A stretch of 64,000 nucleotides of DNA from Rhodanobacter sp. 7MK24 (GCF_014842995.1 NZ_JACYXL010000010.1:1-64000); one strand, 5' to 3'. Shown: positions 18,322-29,391, counted from the stretch's first letter. The notes: a model not told the origin generated them from the sequence alone. Translations and numbers: made by a program.

Positions 18322-21300
18322 ATGAGCAGTCGCAGGTCTTTCAAGAAGCGTTTGTTGCCGGCAGCCGTCATCACGGCAATGCTGGCCTCGGCGCCCGGCA
18401 TCGTGATGGCGCAGACGTCCGACGCCACCTTGCGCGGCAACGCCGCGCCCAATACGAATGTCACGGTCAAGAACGTCGCCACCGGCGCCACGCGTGTCAC
18501 CCAGTCGGGCAAGGACGGCAGCTTCGCGATCGTCGGGCTGCCGTCGGGCACCTATTCGGTGCAGACCGGTGCCGGCGTGCAGAAGACGGTCCAGTTGAAC
18601 GTGGCGTCGATCAGCACGGTCGACCTGACCTCTGCCACGACCTCGCCGGCCAATGCCAAGACGCTGGGCGGCATATCGGTGAACGCGACCACCACGGAAC
18701 TGCCGGAAGTAACCACGTCCGAAGTCGGCAACATCGTCTCGATGCGCGATATCACGGCATTGCCGGAGGCTTCGCGCAACTTCCTGGAGCTTGCCGACAT
18801 CGTGCCGGGCATGGTGTTCACGCGCAATTCCGACGGCACTACCAGCCTCCGTTCCGGGGCCCAGGCCAGCAGCAACATCAACGTGTACATCGATGGTGTC
18901 GGCCAGAAGAATTACGTGCTTTCCGGCGGCATCACCGGCCAGAACGCCAGCCAAGGCAACCCGTTCCCGCAGCTGGCGATCGGTTCGTACAAGGTCATCA
19001 CCTCCAACTACAAGGCGGAGTACGACCAGATATCCTCGGCCGCGATCACGGCTGAAACCAAGTCCGGCACCAACGAGTACCACGGCGACGTGTTCGGCAA
19101 CTTTACCAACACCCGCATGCGTGCTGAGACTCCCACCGAGGAAGTCACGAAGGACAAGACGCCGTCGCACGAAAAGGACTACGGCTTCGATTTCGGTGGC
19201 CCGATCGTGAAGGACTTGGCGCATTTCTATGTCGCCTACGAAGGCAAGGAATTCGACAGCCCCACCACCATCGCGCCCGGTGTCGCCGGCTACACCAGCG
19301 ACCTGCCCGCCAGCGTGCAATCGCAGCTGGGAGCGGGCAGCCTGCCGTTCAAGGAAGATGACTGGTTCGGCAAGCTGGACTTCGAACCGACCGAGCATGA
19401 CCGTTTCGAGTTGAGCGGCAAATATCGCGACGAGACCTCCATCAGCGGCCTGGGCGGTGTCGATACCACCACGGCGGGGCTCAACACGATCAATACCGAC
19501 AAGCGCGTCGATCTGCGCTGGGACCACAGCGCCTACAGCTGGTTCAACCGCCTGCAGCTTACCTACGAAGACGCGTTCTTCGCGCCCACGCCGATCATCC
19601 TCGGCGATGGCAGTGCGTACACGCTTACCGGTGCACAGCTGAACACCACCATCGTGCAGACCGGCAACTCCCCATTGGCCCAGCAGAACAAGGGCCAGAA
19701 GGGTCCGGCGATCCAGGACGACCTGACCTTCAACGACCTGGAGTGGAACGGCGACCACGTCATCAAGATGGGCTTCAAGTACAAGGCCGTGAAGCTCACC
19801 GCGCAGGACGCGGGCGATTCCAACGCGCTCTACAACTATGCAGTGACGAGCGCCGGTACGGAGTCGATCCCGTACCAGGTGCAGTTCGGTTCGCCAACAC
19901 CAGGACTGAGTCCGGTGGCCACCAGCTCGGACAAGCAGTTCGGCGCCTACGTGCAGGACGACTGGACGGTAGACGATCACCTGACCTTGAACGTCGGTGT
20001 GCGTTGGGACTACGAGAAGACGCCGTCCTATCTCGATTACGTGACCCCCGCGAATGTGGTGGCGGCTTTCCAACAGCAGTATCCGGGCGGCCCGGCGGGG
20101 GAAACCTACGCGCAGGCACTGGCACTGGGTGGCGTGAACGTCAATGACTACATCAGCACCGGGCACAACCGTCATGCGCAGACCAACGAGTGGCAGCCGC
20201 GCTTCGGCTTCTCCTACGACATCAACGGCGACCAGAAGCATGTGATCTTCGGCGGCATCGGCCGTTCCTACGACCGCGACCTGTATGAGTCGCTGCAGGT
20301 CGAGCAGACCAAGTCAGTGTTGTCGCAGCCTACCTTGCTCTTCAACACACCCGACGTGCCCTGCACGGTCGGCGTGGGCAGTTGCTATGCGTGGAATCCG
20401 GCCTATTTCAACATCGCGACCTTGCAGGCCCTGGTAGCCGGATCCACGGCCGGCAAGGAAGTCGACATGGTCAACAACAATCTCAAGGCGCCGTATTCCG
20501 ACCAGTTCAGCATCGGCATGCGCAACCAGATCGGCGACTGGAACACCAGTGCGACGTTCACCGACATCCGCAGCTACGACGGCCTGGTGTACACGCTGGG
20601 CAATCGCTACCCCACCGGCGCGTTCTGGGAGAACGGCAGCCAGGCCTGGAGCGACGGCATTCCCGGATTCGGCAGCATGATCATCGGCAACAACGGACTG
20701 GAGACGCGCGCCGACGAGATCCTGCTGTCAGCCGACAAGCCGTACACGCCGGAATCGCACTGGGGGGCGACGATTGCCTACACCTATTCGCACACCAGTC
20801 AGAACAACGACAACGCCGATCCCACGGACCAGTACGCGTTCGACTACGCCACGATAGGCGACTACCCGTTCACCTCGTCCGGCGTCGCCAAGCACCGCTT
20901 CGTGGCAACCGGTACGTTCGACGGCCCGTGGGGCTTCGTGCTTGGCGCCAAACTGACTCTGGCCACACCGGTTCCCGACCTCAATCTTGCCTGCTATGGG
21001 GCGACGCCCACGAATGTGGATAGTGACGGCATTGCCGGCAGCGGTTGCCGGTCCGTAGCGATCGCGCCGCCGGGCAACGGGCGCTTCCTGATCGGTGGCA
21101 AGATCTTCGGCGAGCGCGACCTGGACTTTCAGGCTACCAAGAACTTCAAGATCTACGGCAACCTCAATGCCTACGTGCGTTTCGACCTGATCAACGCGTT
21201 CAACTGGAACAACTACACGTCTTACATAGAAACCTGGGGAGCGAATGGCGTGATGAGTCGCACGCCGGTGGTCTACGCCACCACGGAGAACTACGGCGCT

Positions 21301-21369
21301 ACCGGCATCGCACCCAACATCACGGGCTATCCGCGCATGGTCAAGGTTTCGATGGGTCTGAGCTTCTGA
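18322..21369 (+). CDS. TonB-dependent receptor, Oar-like (carbohydrate uptake)
   Basis: A 1015-residue outer-membrane receptor. Signal peptide is residues 1-30 (KKRLLPAAVITAMLASAPGIVMAQ); a carboxypeptidase-regulatory-like Ig domain spans about 33-100; the plug follows (about 120-260) and a 22-strand barrel ends with the canonical terminal Phe in VSMGLSF. GGAGGGGAG lies 6 bp before the ATG. Oar-like receptors with an N-terminal regulatory-like domain, beside a LacI gene and glycosidases, form the carbohydrate-utilisation (CUT) loci of Xanthomonadales. The substrate is likely an oligosaccharide released by the nearby secreted hydrolases. Confidence 0.92.
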   Translation: MSSRRSFKKRLLPAAVITAMLASAPGIVMAQTSDATLRGNAAPNTNVTVKNVATGATRVTQSGKDGSFAIVGLPSGTYSVQTGAGVQKTVQLNVASISTVDLTSATTSPANAKTLGGISVNATTTELPEVTTSEVGNIVSMRDITALPEASRNFLELADIVPGMVFTRNSDGTTSLRSGAQASSNINVYIDGVGQKNYVLSGGITGQNASQGNPFPQLAIGSYKVITSNYKAEYDQISSAAITAETKSGTNEYHGDVFGNFTNTRMRAETPTEEVTKDKTPSHEKDYGFDFGGPIVKDLAHFYVAYEGKEFDSPTTIAPGVAGYTSDLPASVQSQLGAGSLPFKEDDWFGKLDFEPTEHDRFELSGKYRDETSISGLGGVDTTTAGLNTINTDKRVDLRWDHSAYSWFNRLQLTYEDAFFAPTPIILGDGSAYTLTGAQLNTTIVQTGNSPLAQQNKGQKGPAIQDDLTFNDLEWNGDHVIKMGFKYKAVKLTAQDAGDSNALYNYAVTSAGTESIPYQVQFGSPTPGLSPVATSSDKQFGAYVQDDWTVDDHLTLNVGVRWDYEKTPSYLDYVTPANVVAAFQQQYPGGPAGETYAQALALGGVNVNDYISTGHNRHAQTNEWQPRFGFSYDINGDQKHVIFGGIGRSYDRDLYESLQVEQTKSVLSQPTLLFNTPDVPCTVGVGSCYAWNPAYFNIATLQALVAGSTAGKEVDMVNNNLKAPYSDQFSIGMRNQIGDWNTSATFTDIRSYDGLVYTLGNRYPTGAFWENGSQAWSDGIPGFGSMIIGNNGLETRADEILLSADKPYTPESHWGATIAYTYSHTSQNNDNADPTDQYAFDYATIGDYPFTSSGVAKHRFVATGTFDGPWGFVLGAKLTLATPVPDLNLACYGATPTNVDSDGIAGSGCRSVAIAPPGNGRFLIGGKIFGERDLDFQATKNFKIYGNLNAYVRFDLINAFNWNNYTSYIETWGANGVMSRTPVVYATTENYGATGIAPNITGYPRMVKVSMGLSF

Positions 21370-21435
21370 TGATCCTGGCCGGGGTGCCTTGCGCACCCCG
21401 GCTCCCGTCGGGTTGCCCGCCATCGAGACGATTTA

Positions 21436-22959
21436 ATGACCGACATGCGCATCAAACGTATCGTCATCGCCGGCGGCGGAACCGCGGGTTGGATGGCGGC
21501 GGCGGCGTGCTCCAAGGTGCTGGGTGGCGATTGCGCCATCCGGCTGGTGGAGTCCGAGGAAATCGGTACTGTCGGCGTCGGCGAAGGCACGGTGCCGCAC
21601 CTCAAGTTGTTCAACGATCTGCTCGGGGTCGACGACATCGAGTTCGTCCGCAACACCCAGGGCACGTTCAAGCTCGGCGTCGAGTTCAAGGACTGGGCGC
21701 GGCTTGGCGACAGCTACTTCCACGGTTTCGGCGACATCGGCCACGGCATCAGCCTGCTGCCGTTCCACCAGTTCTGGATCAAGGCCACGCAGTTGGGCTT
21801 GGCCGGGGACATCGGCGCTTATTCGCTCAACACGGTGGCTGCGCCGCGCGGCCGCTTCATGCCTTCCGCCAAGGACGTTCCCGCCCATTCGCCGTTGGCG
21901 AACGTCGCCTACGCCTACCATTTCGATGCCGGACTGTACGCGCGCTTCCTGCGCCGCTACGCCGAGCAGCGCGGCGTGCGGCGCACCGAAGGCAAGATCG
22001 CCAGCGTCGAACTGCGGCCGCACGACGGCTTCGTCTCGGCGCTGGTCATGGAAGGCGGCGAGCGTATCGAAGGCGACCTGTTCGTCGATTGCACCGGCTT
22101 CCGCGGGCTGCTGATCGAGCAGACCCTGCATACCGGCTACCACGATTTCTCGCACTGGCTGCCCTGCGACCGCGCGGTGGCGGTGGGTTGCGAGCGGGTG
22201 GCGCAGCTCACGCCCTATACCCGTTCCACCGCGCGCACGGCGGGCTGGCAGTGGCGCATCCCGTTGCAGCACCGTACCGGCAACGGGCATGTGTATTGCA
22301 GCAAGTACATGAGCGATGACGAAGCCGCCGCCGTGCTGCTGGAGAACCTGGACGGCAAGCCGCTGGGCGATCCGCGCCTGCTGCGCTTCACCACCGGCGC
22401 GCGCAAGCAGGCGTGGAACCGCAACGTGGTCGCGCTGGGGCTGGCCGGCGGTTTCCTGGAGCCTTTGGAATCCACCAGCATCTACATGATCCAGTCCGGC
22501 ATCGCGCGCCTGCTCGACATGTTCCCGCAGCGCGATTTCAGCCCGGTGCTGATCGACCGTTACAACGCGCGTGCGCGCTTCGAGTACGAGCGCATCCGCG
22601 ATTTCCTGATCCTGCATTACTGCGCCACCGAACGCGACGATTCGCCGTTCTGGAACTACTGCCGCACGATGCCGTTGCCGGAGCAGCTCGACGAATACAT
22701 CCGCCTGTTCCGCGACAGCGGACGCATCTACCGCGACGGCGAAGAGATGTTCGCCACGCCGAGCTGGGTGCAGGTGATGCTGGGCCAGCGCGTGCTGCCG
22801 CAGGGCTACCATCCGCTGGTGGACCAGATGCCGGAGAAAGACCTGGCCGGCTTCATGGCCGGTGTACGTCAGGTGGTGAACTCCTGCGCGGACGCGATGC
22901 CGATGCACCAGGCTTTCATCGACAAGGTCTGTCCGGCGCCGGCAATGGAGAACGCCTGA
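21436..22959 (+). CDS. flavin-dependent tryptophan halogenase family protein
   Basis: A 507-residue protein with the FADH2-binding GGGTAGWMAA motif at residues 13-22, the WxWxIP halogenase motif as WQWRIP (271-276), the chlorinating-intermediate lysine at K79 (GTFK), and the catalytic Glu at E345 in EPLESTS. All hallmark residues are therefore kept. It follows the receptor by 66 bp and precedes a glycosidase. Such halogenase-like genes recur beside TonB receptors in sugar loci, where their substrate is unknown; true tryptophan halogenation is not implied. It would need a flavin reductase partner, which is not next to it. Confidence 0.9.
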   Translation: MTDMRIKRIVIAGGGTAGWMAAAACSKVLGGDCAIRLVESEEIGTVGVGEGTVPHLKLFNDLLGVDDIEFVRNTQGTFKLGVEFKDWARLGDSYFHGFGDIGHGISLLPFHQFWIKATQLGLAGDIGAYSLNTVAAPRGRFMPSAKDVPAHSPLANVAYAYHFDAGLYARFLRRYAEQRGVRRTEGKIASVELRPHDGFVSALVMEGGERIEGDLFVDCTGFRGLLIEQTLHTGYHDFSHWLPCDRAVAVGCERVAQLTPYTRSTARTAGWQWRIPLQHRTGNGHVYCSKYMSDDEAAAVLLENLDGKPLGDPRLLRFTTGARKQAWNRNVVALGLAGGFLEPLESTSIYMIQSGIARLLDMFPQRDFSPVLIDRYNARARFEYERIRDFLILHYCATERDDSPFWNYCRTMPLPEQLDEYIRLFRDSGRIYRDGEEMFATPSWVQVMLGQRVLPQGYHPLVDQMPEKDLAGFMAGVRQVVNSCADAMPMHQAFIDKVCPAPAMENA

Positions 22960-23024
22960 GTTTTTACCGCGGCGTCGGCGTGGCGTCGCGTGTCGATTGA
23001 TCACTCCACCGACCCGAGGTCCGA

Positions 23025-24488
23025 ATGTCTTCCTCCCCATGGTGCCGGCTGCGTGTCTTCGCGGTTGCCGCCCTCGCGGTGCTTGTCGCAGGCGGCCCGG
23101 TACGCGCGGCAGCGTCGATTGCGCCGCCGCAGCCCGATTCCCTGACCTGGCAGAACCTGGCGCCCGACCAGCGGGCCTTCATCGACGACCTCGAACACCG
23201 CACCTTCGACTGGTTCTGGCAGAGCGCGGATCCGTACACGGGACTGGTGCCGGATTCATGGCCGAACCACACGTTCTCTTCCATCGCCGCCGTCGGCTTC
23301 GGTTTGACGGCCTACGGCATCGGCGTGGAGCGCGGCTACATCACGCGCGAGCAGGCGGTGCAACGAACCCTGACCACGCTGCGTTTCTTTGCCAATGCGC
23401 CGCAGAACGGCGGTGAAGACGACACCGCTGGTTATCATGGCTTCTTCTACCACTTCCTCGACATGCAGACGGGCCGCCGCTACGAGCGCGGCGTGGAGCT
23501 GTCCAGCGTGGATACGACGCTGCTGATGGGTGGCGTGCTGTTCGCGGAGAGCTATTACGACCGCGATACGCCGCGAGAGAAGGAGATCCGCCAGCTCGCC
23601 GACCAGCTCTATCGAGCCATCGACTGGCCGTGGATGCAGGTGCGAAAGCCCTTGATCAGCATGGGCTGGACGCCGGGTGGCCAGTTCATTCCTTCCGACT
23701 GGGAAGGCTACGACGAGGGCAAGCTGGTCTACATCCTCGCGCTGGGCTCGCCCACGCATCCGGTGGACGCGGACGCGTGGACCGCGTGGTGCGCGACCTA
23801 TCCGAAGCAATGGGGCGCGTTCCAGGGCTATACCTTCCTCAACTTCGGCCCGCTGTTCGGCCACCAGTACAGCGAGACGTGGGTGGACTTCCGTGGCATC
23901 CGCGACGCATGGGGTCGCGCACACAACCTCGATTACGCGGAGAACGGCCGATTGGCGACCTACGCGCAGCGCTCCTATGCCATCGCCAATCCCGGTCACT
24001 GGACGGGTTACGGCGCCGACGTGTGGGGCCTGACCGCCAGCGACGGGCCGGGCGACGTCACCGAGAATTCGCCGCAGGGCGTGCGTCGCTTCAGCAGCTA
24101 CATGGCGCGCGGCGCGGGGCTGGACGACATCACCGACGACGGCACCATCGCGCCTACCGCGGCGGGTGGCTCCATCGCGTTCGCACCGTCCATCGTGCTG
24201 CCTGCGTTGATGACGATGAAGCAGCGCTACGGCCAGTACATCTACAGCCGCTACGGCTTCGTCGACGCCTTCAATCCGAGTTTTCACGGCACATCGGAGG
24301 ACGGTCATACCTATCCCGGTTTCGGCTGGGCCGACAACCAGCAACTGGGCATCGACCAGGGGCCCATCCTGTTGATGATCGAGAACTGGCGCAGCGGGTT
24401 GGTATGGAGCGTGATGAAGAAGAATCCGTACATCCGCCATGGCCTGCAACGCGCCGGCTTCACCGGCGGCTGGCTGGAGCGCCACTGA
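23025..24488 (+). CDS. secreted glycoamylase-domain hydrolase (GH144-like, possible endo-beta-1,2-glucanase)
   Basis: A 487-residue protein with a signal peptide (residues 1-28, RVFAVAALAVLVAGGPVRA) and a single glycoamylase (PF10091-type) alpha/alpha barrel. Recognisable segments are LEHRTFDWFWQSADPYTG, SVDTTLLMGGVLFA, GWTPGGQFIPSDWEGYDEG, GLTASDGPG and GWADNQQLGIDQGPILLMIEN. Characterised members of this fold in family GH144 cleave beta-1,2-glucans; others are only annotated glucoamylase. It should act in the periplasm or outside the cell, feeding the TonB receptor and the ABC importer. The assignment to beta-1,2-glucan is an inference from fold. Confidence 0.82.
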   Translation: MSSSPWCRLRVFAVAALAVLVAGGPVRAAASIAPPQPDSLTWQNLAPDQRAFIDDLEHRTFDWFWQSADPYTGLVPDSWPNHTFSSIAAVGFGLTAYGIGVERGYITREQAVQRTLTTLRFFANAPQNGGEDDTAGYHGFFYHFLDMQTGRRYERGVELSSVDTTLLMGGVLFAESYYDRDTPREKEIRQLADQLYRAIDWPWMQVRKPLISMGWTPGGQFIPSDWEGYDEGKLVYILALGSPTHPVDADAWTAWCATYPKQWGAFQGYTFLNFGPLFGHQYSETWVDFRGIRDAWGRAHNLDYAENGRLATYAQRSYAIANPGHWTGYGADVWGLTASDGPGDVTENSPQGVRRFSSYMARGAGLDDITDDGTIAPTAAGGSIAFAPSIVLPALMTMKQRYGQYIYSRYGFVDAFNPSFHGTSEDGHTYPGFGWADNQQLGIDQGPILLMIENWRSGLVWSVMKKNPYIRHGLQRAGFTGGWLERH

Positions 24489-24498
24489 GGCGGCGCGG

Positions 24499-25773
24499 AT
24501 GGGCATGGCATCCGGACGCGGTGCGTGGTTGCGATGGGTCTCCATCACGGTTGCGCTGTGCCTTGCCGGTTGCGGCCCGAGGCACGGCGACACGCTGGTG
24601 TTCTGGACGTTCGGTCCCGAGGGCGAAGCCGTCGCCAGCCTTCTGCCGGATTTCGAGCGCACGCATCCCGGTATCCATGTGGAAGTACAGCAGCTGCCGT
24701 TGAGCGCGGCGCACCAGAAGCTGCTCACCGCGATTGCCGGGGGTACCACGCCTGATATGGCGCAGCTCGGCAACACCTGGCTGCCGGAGCTGGTGGAGCT
24801 GCATGCGCTCGCTCCGCTGCGGCAGCACGTGGATGCCACGCAGACGGTGGTCGCGCCGGATTACTTCACCAGCATCTGGGCGACCAACATCAGCGGCGGC
24901 CAGCTGTACGGCATTCCGTGGTACGTGGACACGCGCCTGCTGTTCTACCGCAGCGACCTGTTGAAGCAGGCGGGCTTCGATGCGCCGCCGCGCGACTGGT
25001 CCGAGTGGCGGCGCATGCTGGCTGCGCTCAGCCATCCGGAGCGCAAGGTCTACGGCATCCTGCTGCCTACCAACGAGTACGAACAGCTGTTGTCGCTGGC
25101 CTTGCAGCAACCCGCCCCCCTGCTGCGCGACGACGACAGCCGTGGCAATTTCGAGAGCGCCGGCTTCCGGCGCGCGCTGGCGTTCTATGTGGACACCTTC
25201 CGCCTGCAGCAGGCGCCGGCGGTCACCAACGTGGAAGTGGGCAACCCATGGGACGAATTCGGTCGCGGTGTGTATGCGTTCTATTTCTCGGGGCCGTGGA
25301 ACGTCGCCGAATTCCGCAAGCGACTGCCGGCGAGCGAGCAGGGCGACTGGGCCACGGCATCGCTGCCCGGGCCGGACGGCCCCGGCGCGGGCCTCGCGGG
25401 TGGCGCCAGCCTGGTGGTGTTCCGCGCATCGAAGCATCAGCGCGAGGCATGGGCGCTGGTCGAATATTTGTCGCAGCCGAAAGTACAGCAACGCTTTTAC
25501 CAGCTCACCGGCGACATGCCGCCACGGCGTAGCAGCTGGAACAGTCCGCTGTTGCAGAATGACGCGGCCATGCACGCTTTTCGCGACCAACTCGAACGCG
25601 TGAAACCCACGCCGGCGGTGCCCGAGTGGGAACGCATCGCGGTGATGATGCAGCAGGTCGCCGCGCGCGCCGTGGCCGGCGAGCTGACCGTGGACCAGGC
25701 CGCAGCAGAGATGGATCGCCAGGCCGACATCATTCTCGCCAAGCGGCGTTCGCTGCTGGAGGCGCGGCAATGA
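24499..25773 (+). CDS. ABC sugar transporter substrate-binding lipoprotein
   Basis: A 424-residue periplasmic binding protein of the CUT1 type. The N-terminus is a lipoprotein signal with lipobox LAGC (VALCLAGC), then TLVFWTFGPEGEAV. Other family landmarks are GTTPDMAQLGNTW, GIPWYVDTRLLFYR and FSGPWNV. The ATG at 24499 was preferred over the frame opening at 24439 because the earlier part lies within the upstream hydrolase gene. Its stop overlaps the next permease start (ATGA, 25770-25773). Confidence 0.92.
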   Translation: MGMASGRGAWLRWVSITVALCLAGCGPRHGDTLVFWTFGPEGEAVASLLPDFERTHPGIHVEVQQLPLSAAHQKLLTAIAGGTTPDMAQLGNTWLPELVELHALAPLRQHVDATQTVVAPDYFTSIWATNISGGQLYGIPWYVDTRLLFYRSDLLKQAGFDAPPRDWSEWRRMLAALSHPERKVYGILLPTNEYEQLLSLALQQPAPLLRDDDSRGNFESAGFRRALAFYVDTFRLQQAPAVTNVEVGNPWDEFGRGVYAFYFSGPWNVAEFRKRLPASEQGDWATASLPGPDGPGAGLAGGASLVVFRASKHQREAWALVEYLSQPKVQQRFYQLTGDMPPRRSSWNSPLLQNDAAMHAFRDQLERVKPTPAVPEWERIAVMMQQVAARAVAGELTVDQAAAEMDRQADIILAKRRSLLEARQ

Positions 25774-26645
25774 AGGCATCGCGCGTGGCATGGCTGTTCC
25801 TCGCGCCCGCACTGCTGGTGCTGGCCGTGTTCTTCCTGCTGCCGGTGCTCGTTGCGCTTGCCCTCAGCTTCACCGACTACGATCTCTACGCGTTGGCCGA
25901 CCTGCACAACCTGCGCTTCGTGGCGCTGGGCAATTATTGGGTGCTGTTGCACCGGCCGCAGTTCTGGGCTGCGTTGGGGCATACCTTCTACTTTGTGGGG
26001 ATGGGCGTGCCGCTGTCGCTGGCCGCCTCGCTGGGTGCGGCCCTGCTGTTGCATTCGCCGCTGGCGCGCTGCAAGGCCTTCTTCCGCACCGCGCTGTTCG
26101 CGCCGGTGGTGACCACCGCGGTGGCGACGGCGGTGGTGTGGCGTTACCTGTTCAACACCAAGTACGGCTGGGCCAACCACCTGCTCGGCATGTTCGGCAT
26201 CCATCCGGTCGACTGGCTGGGCGATCCGCATTGGGCGATGCCCACCATCATCCTGTTCGCGGTGTGGAAGAACTTCGGCTACAACATGATCATCCTGCTC
26301 GCCGGCCTGCAGGCGGTGCCCGCCGAGCTGTACGAGGCGGCGTGCATCGACGGTGCCTCGGCCTGGCGGCAGTTCCGCCACATCACCTTGCCGATGCTGG
26401 GGCCGACCCTGCTGATGGTGGCCATCCTCACCGTGTCGGGCTATTTCCAGTTGTTCGCCGAGCCCTATGTGATGACCGAGGGCGGCCCCTTGGAGAGCAC
26501 CACCAGCGTGCTGTATCTGATGTACGAGGACGGCTTCCAGTGGTGGAACCTCGGCGTCGCCACGGCGGAGGCCTTCGTGCTGTTCCTGGTGATGTTCGCG
26601 GTGACTGCGGCGATGTTGCGGCTGTCGCGCAAGGCGGTGGCATGA
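25770..26645 (+). CDS. ABC sugar transporter permease (MalF/UgpA-like)
   Basis: A 291-residue inner-membrane subunit with six predicted helices beginning with AWLFLAPALLVLAVFFLLPV. The ATPase-contacting EAA loop is seen as YEAACIDGASAWRQFRHITLPML. It is translationally coupled to the binding-protein gene and overlaps the second permease start at 26642-26645. Confidence 0.93.
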   Translation: MKASRVAWLFLAPALLVLAVFFLLPVLVALALSFTDYDLYALADLHNLRFVALGNYWVLLHRPQFWAALGHTFYFVGMGVPLSLAASLGAALLLHSPLARCKAFFRTALFAPVVTTAVATAVVWRYLFNTKYGWANHLLGMFGIHPVDWLGDPHWAMPTIILFAVWKNFGYNMIILLAGLQAVPAELYEAACIDGASAWRQFRHITLPMLGPTLLMVAILTVSGYFQLFAEPYVMTEGGPLESTTSVLYLMYEDGFQWWNLGVATAEAFVLFLVMFAVTAAMLRLSRKAVA

Positions 26646-27463
26646 ACCCGCGGCTGGCGAAGGCGCTCATCAACGGTCTGCTGCTGGGCGGCGCGGCGGT
26701 TGCGCTGTTTCCGCTGCTGTGGATGCTCGCGGTGTCCTTCATGCCGTCCGGCACCTCCAACGCATTGCCGCCACCGCTGTGGCCCGCGCATCCCGTGCTG
26801 GACAACTACCGGCAGCTGTTCGGGCACGCGGGCATGGGCCGTTATCTCCTCAACAGCCTGCTGATTTCCGGTGCGATCACGCTGCTGTCGCTGGTGTTCA
26901 ACCTGCTGGCGGGCTACGCCTTCGCCAAGCTGTGCTTCACGGGGCGCGAGCAGTTGTTCCGCATGCTGCTGGGCCTGCTGGTGGTACCGGCGCAGGTGGC
27001 GATGCTGCCGCTGTTCCTGATGTTCAAGTACGCCGGACTGGTGGACACCTACGTGGGCGTGGTGCTGCCGGGCACGGCTTCGGTGCTCGGCATCTTCCTG
27101 GTGCGCCAGTACGCACGCGGCCTGCCTGACGAATTGCTGGAGGCCGCGCGCATCGACGGCGCCGGGGAACTGCACATCTTCGTGCGCATCGTGCTGCCGC
27201 TGCTGCGGCCGGTGGTGGCGACGCTGGCGATCCTCACTTTTCTCACCGCGTGGAACGACTTCATGTGGCCGCTGATCGAGCTGACCGGGCAGGGGCATTA
27301 CACGTTGCCGCTAGGGCTGGCCTCGATGGCGCGCGAGCACACGGAGGGTACCGAACAGATGATGGCTGGGTCGGTGCTCACGGTGGTACCGGTGCTGGCG
27401 CTGTTCCTGGCGATGCAGCGGCATTATCTCGATGGCCTGCTGCTGGGCAGCGTGAAGGGATGA
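26642..27463 (+). CDS. ABC sugar transporter permease (MalG/UgpE-like)
   Basis: A 273-residue permease with six helices. The EAA loop reads LEAARIDGAGELHIFVRI followed by LPLLRP. It ends with the YLDGLLLGSVKG tail common to MalG-type subunits. With the preceding permease it forms the transmembrane heterodimer; the ATPase is encoded on the other side of a 740-bp repeat cassette. Confidence 0.94.
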   Translation: MNPRLAKALINGLLLGGAAVALFPLLWMLAVSFMPSGTSNALPPPLWPAHPVLDNYRQLFGHAGMGRYLLNSLLISGAITLLSLVFNLLAGYAFAKLCFTGREQLFRMLLGLLVVPAQVAMLPLFLMFKYAGLVDTYVGVVLPGTASVLGIFLVRQYARGLPDELLEAARIDGAGELHIFVRIVLPLLRPVVATLAILTFLTAWNDFMWPLIELTGQGHYTLPLGLASMAREHTEGTEQMMAGSVLTVVPVLALFLAMQRHYLDGLLLGSVKG

Positions 27464-28203
27464 GTACGAGTAGGCGCCACGATCTGCGAGCCGTCGCTCC
27501 GCAGCCGGTAGGGGCAGAGTTTTTTTGCTTGTTCGTTCGCCAGCGGCAAAGCGGCTTCGTCCACCTTCCGGTGGCCGAGCTACTTTCTCTTTGCGTGCTC
27601 AAAGAGAAAGTAGCCAAAGAGAAAGAGCACCCCGATGGCGCGCCCTCCAGGCATCCTACCTTCCGGGTGCGCGGGTGGGCTACGGGGTTTTTTGGCGGCA
27701 CATCCTGGGCTGTCGAAAAACTGGCCGGCATCCCTGCGAGCCGTCCTTCGGACTGTCCTCCATCCGCCCGCCGCGCCATAGGGGCTCCGGAAGCGCAGTG
27801 TGCTCCCTGCGCGCAAGAGCAACAGCCTGAGCAAAACCGAACGCGACAGACTGGCCGTGTTTCTGCTTCTGGCGCGCACGATGCGCGCCTGCTCTTCTTG
27901 GGCCCCTCGGCGGCGGCGAGGCGTGGACGACAAGGCCGCGCAGCGGGCATCGCCATGGACGGCGATGCCTTTTCGACCGGACAGGATGCCCGGCCGAAAA
28001 GCCCGGCCACGCCTCACGGACTTGCCGGGCGGGAAGCCCGGCAAGCGCCTCCGCGGGGTGGCCTTCTCTTTGGGTTACTTTTCTCTTGGCCACGCAAGAG
28101 AAAAGTAACTCGGGTGCCGGCAGGCACACGAAACCGCTTTGTTGCTGGCGACAGCATCTGCAGAGTCCTCTTCCACACATGCATGCAGGGAAGCGTGCAT
28201 GCT
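27464..28203. repeat. repeat cassette between permease and ATPase genes
   Basis: No convincing gene occupies these 740 bp, although several long low-complexity frames cross it. It is bounded by two perfect hairpins of the same type: GCTACTTTCTCTTTG with its complement at 27579-27614, and GTTACTTTTCTCTTG with its complement at 28074-28109, each a 15-bp stem with a 6-nt loop. Between them lie further short palindromes such as GCCCGG pairs near 28010-28045. A related hairpin recurs at 34787-34820. The organisation suggests a dispersed Xanthomonadales repeat cassette that entered the sugar locus. Confidence 0.75.
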
Positions 28204-29298
<1,095 letters not shown>

Positions 29299-29391
29299 CG
29301 GCGTTGCGTGCTCTCTGCTGGTTGTCGCGGCGCGACGGTCGGTGTCGCGGAAAAGGGCGTGCATCCCGGGACGGCGTTCGGCTATTCTCGG

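Noticed and set aside
27510-28180. Overlapping long frames across the repeat cassette on both strands
   Set aside because: They cross hairpins, share no family similarity and are typical artefacts of GC-rich repeats.
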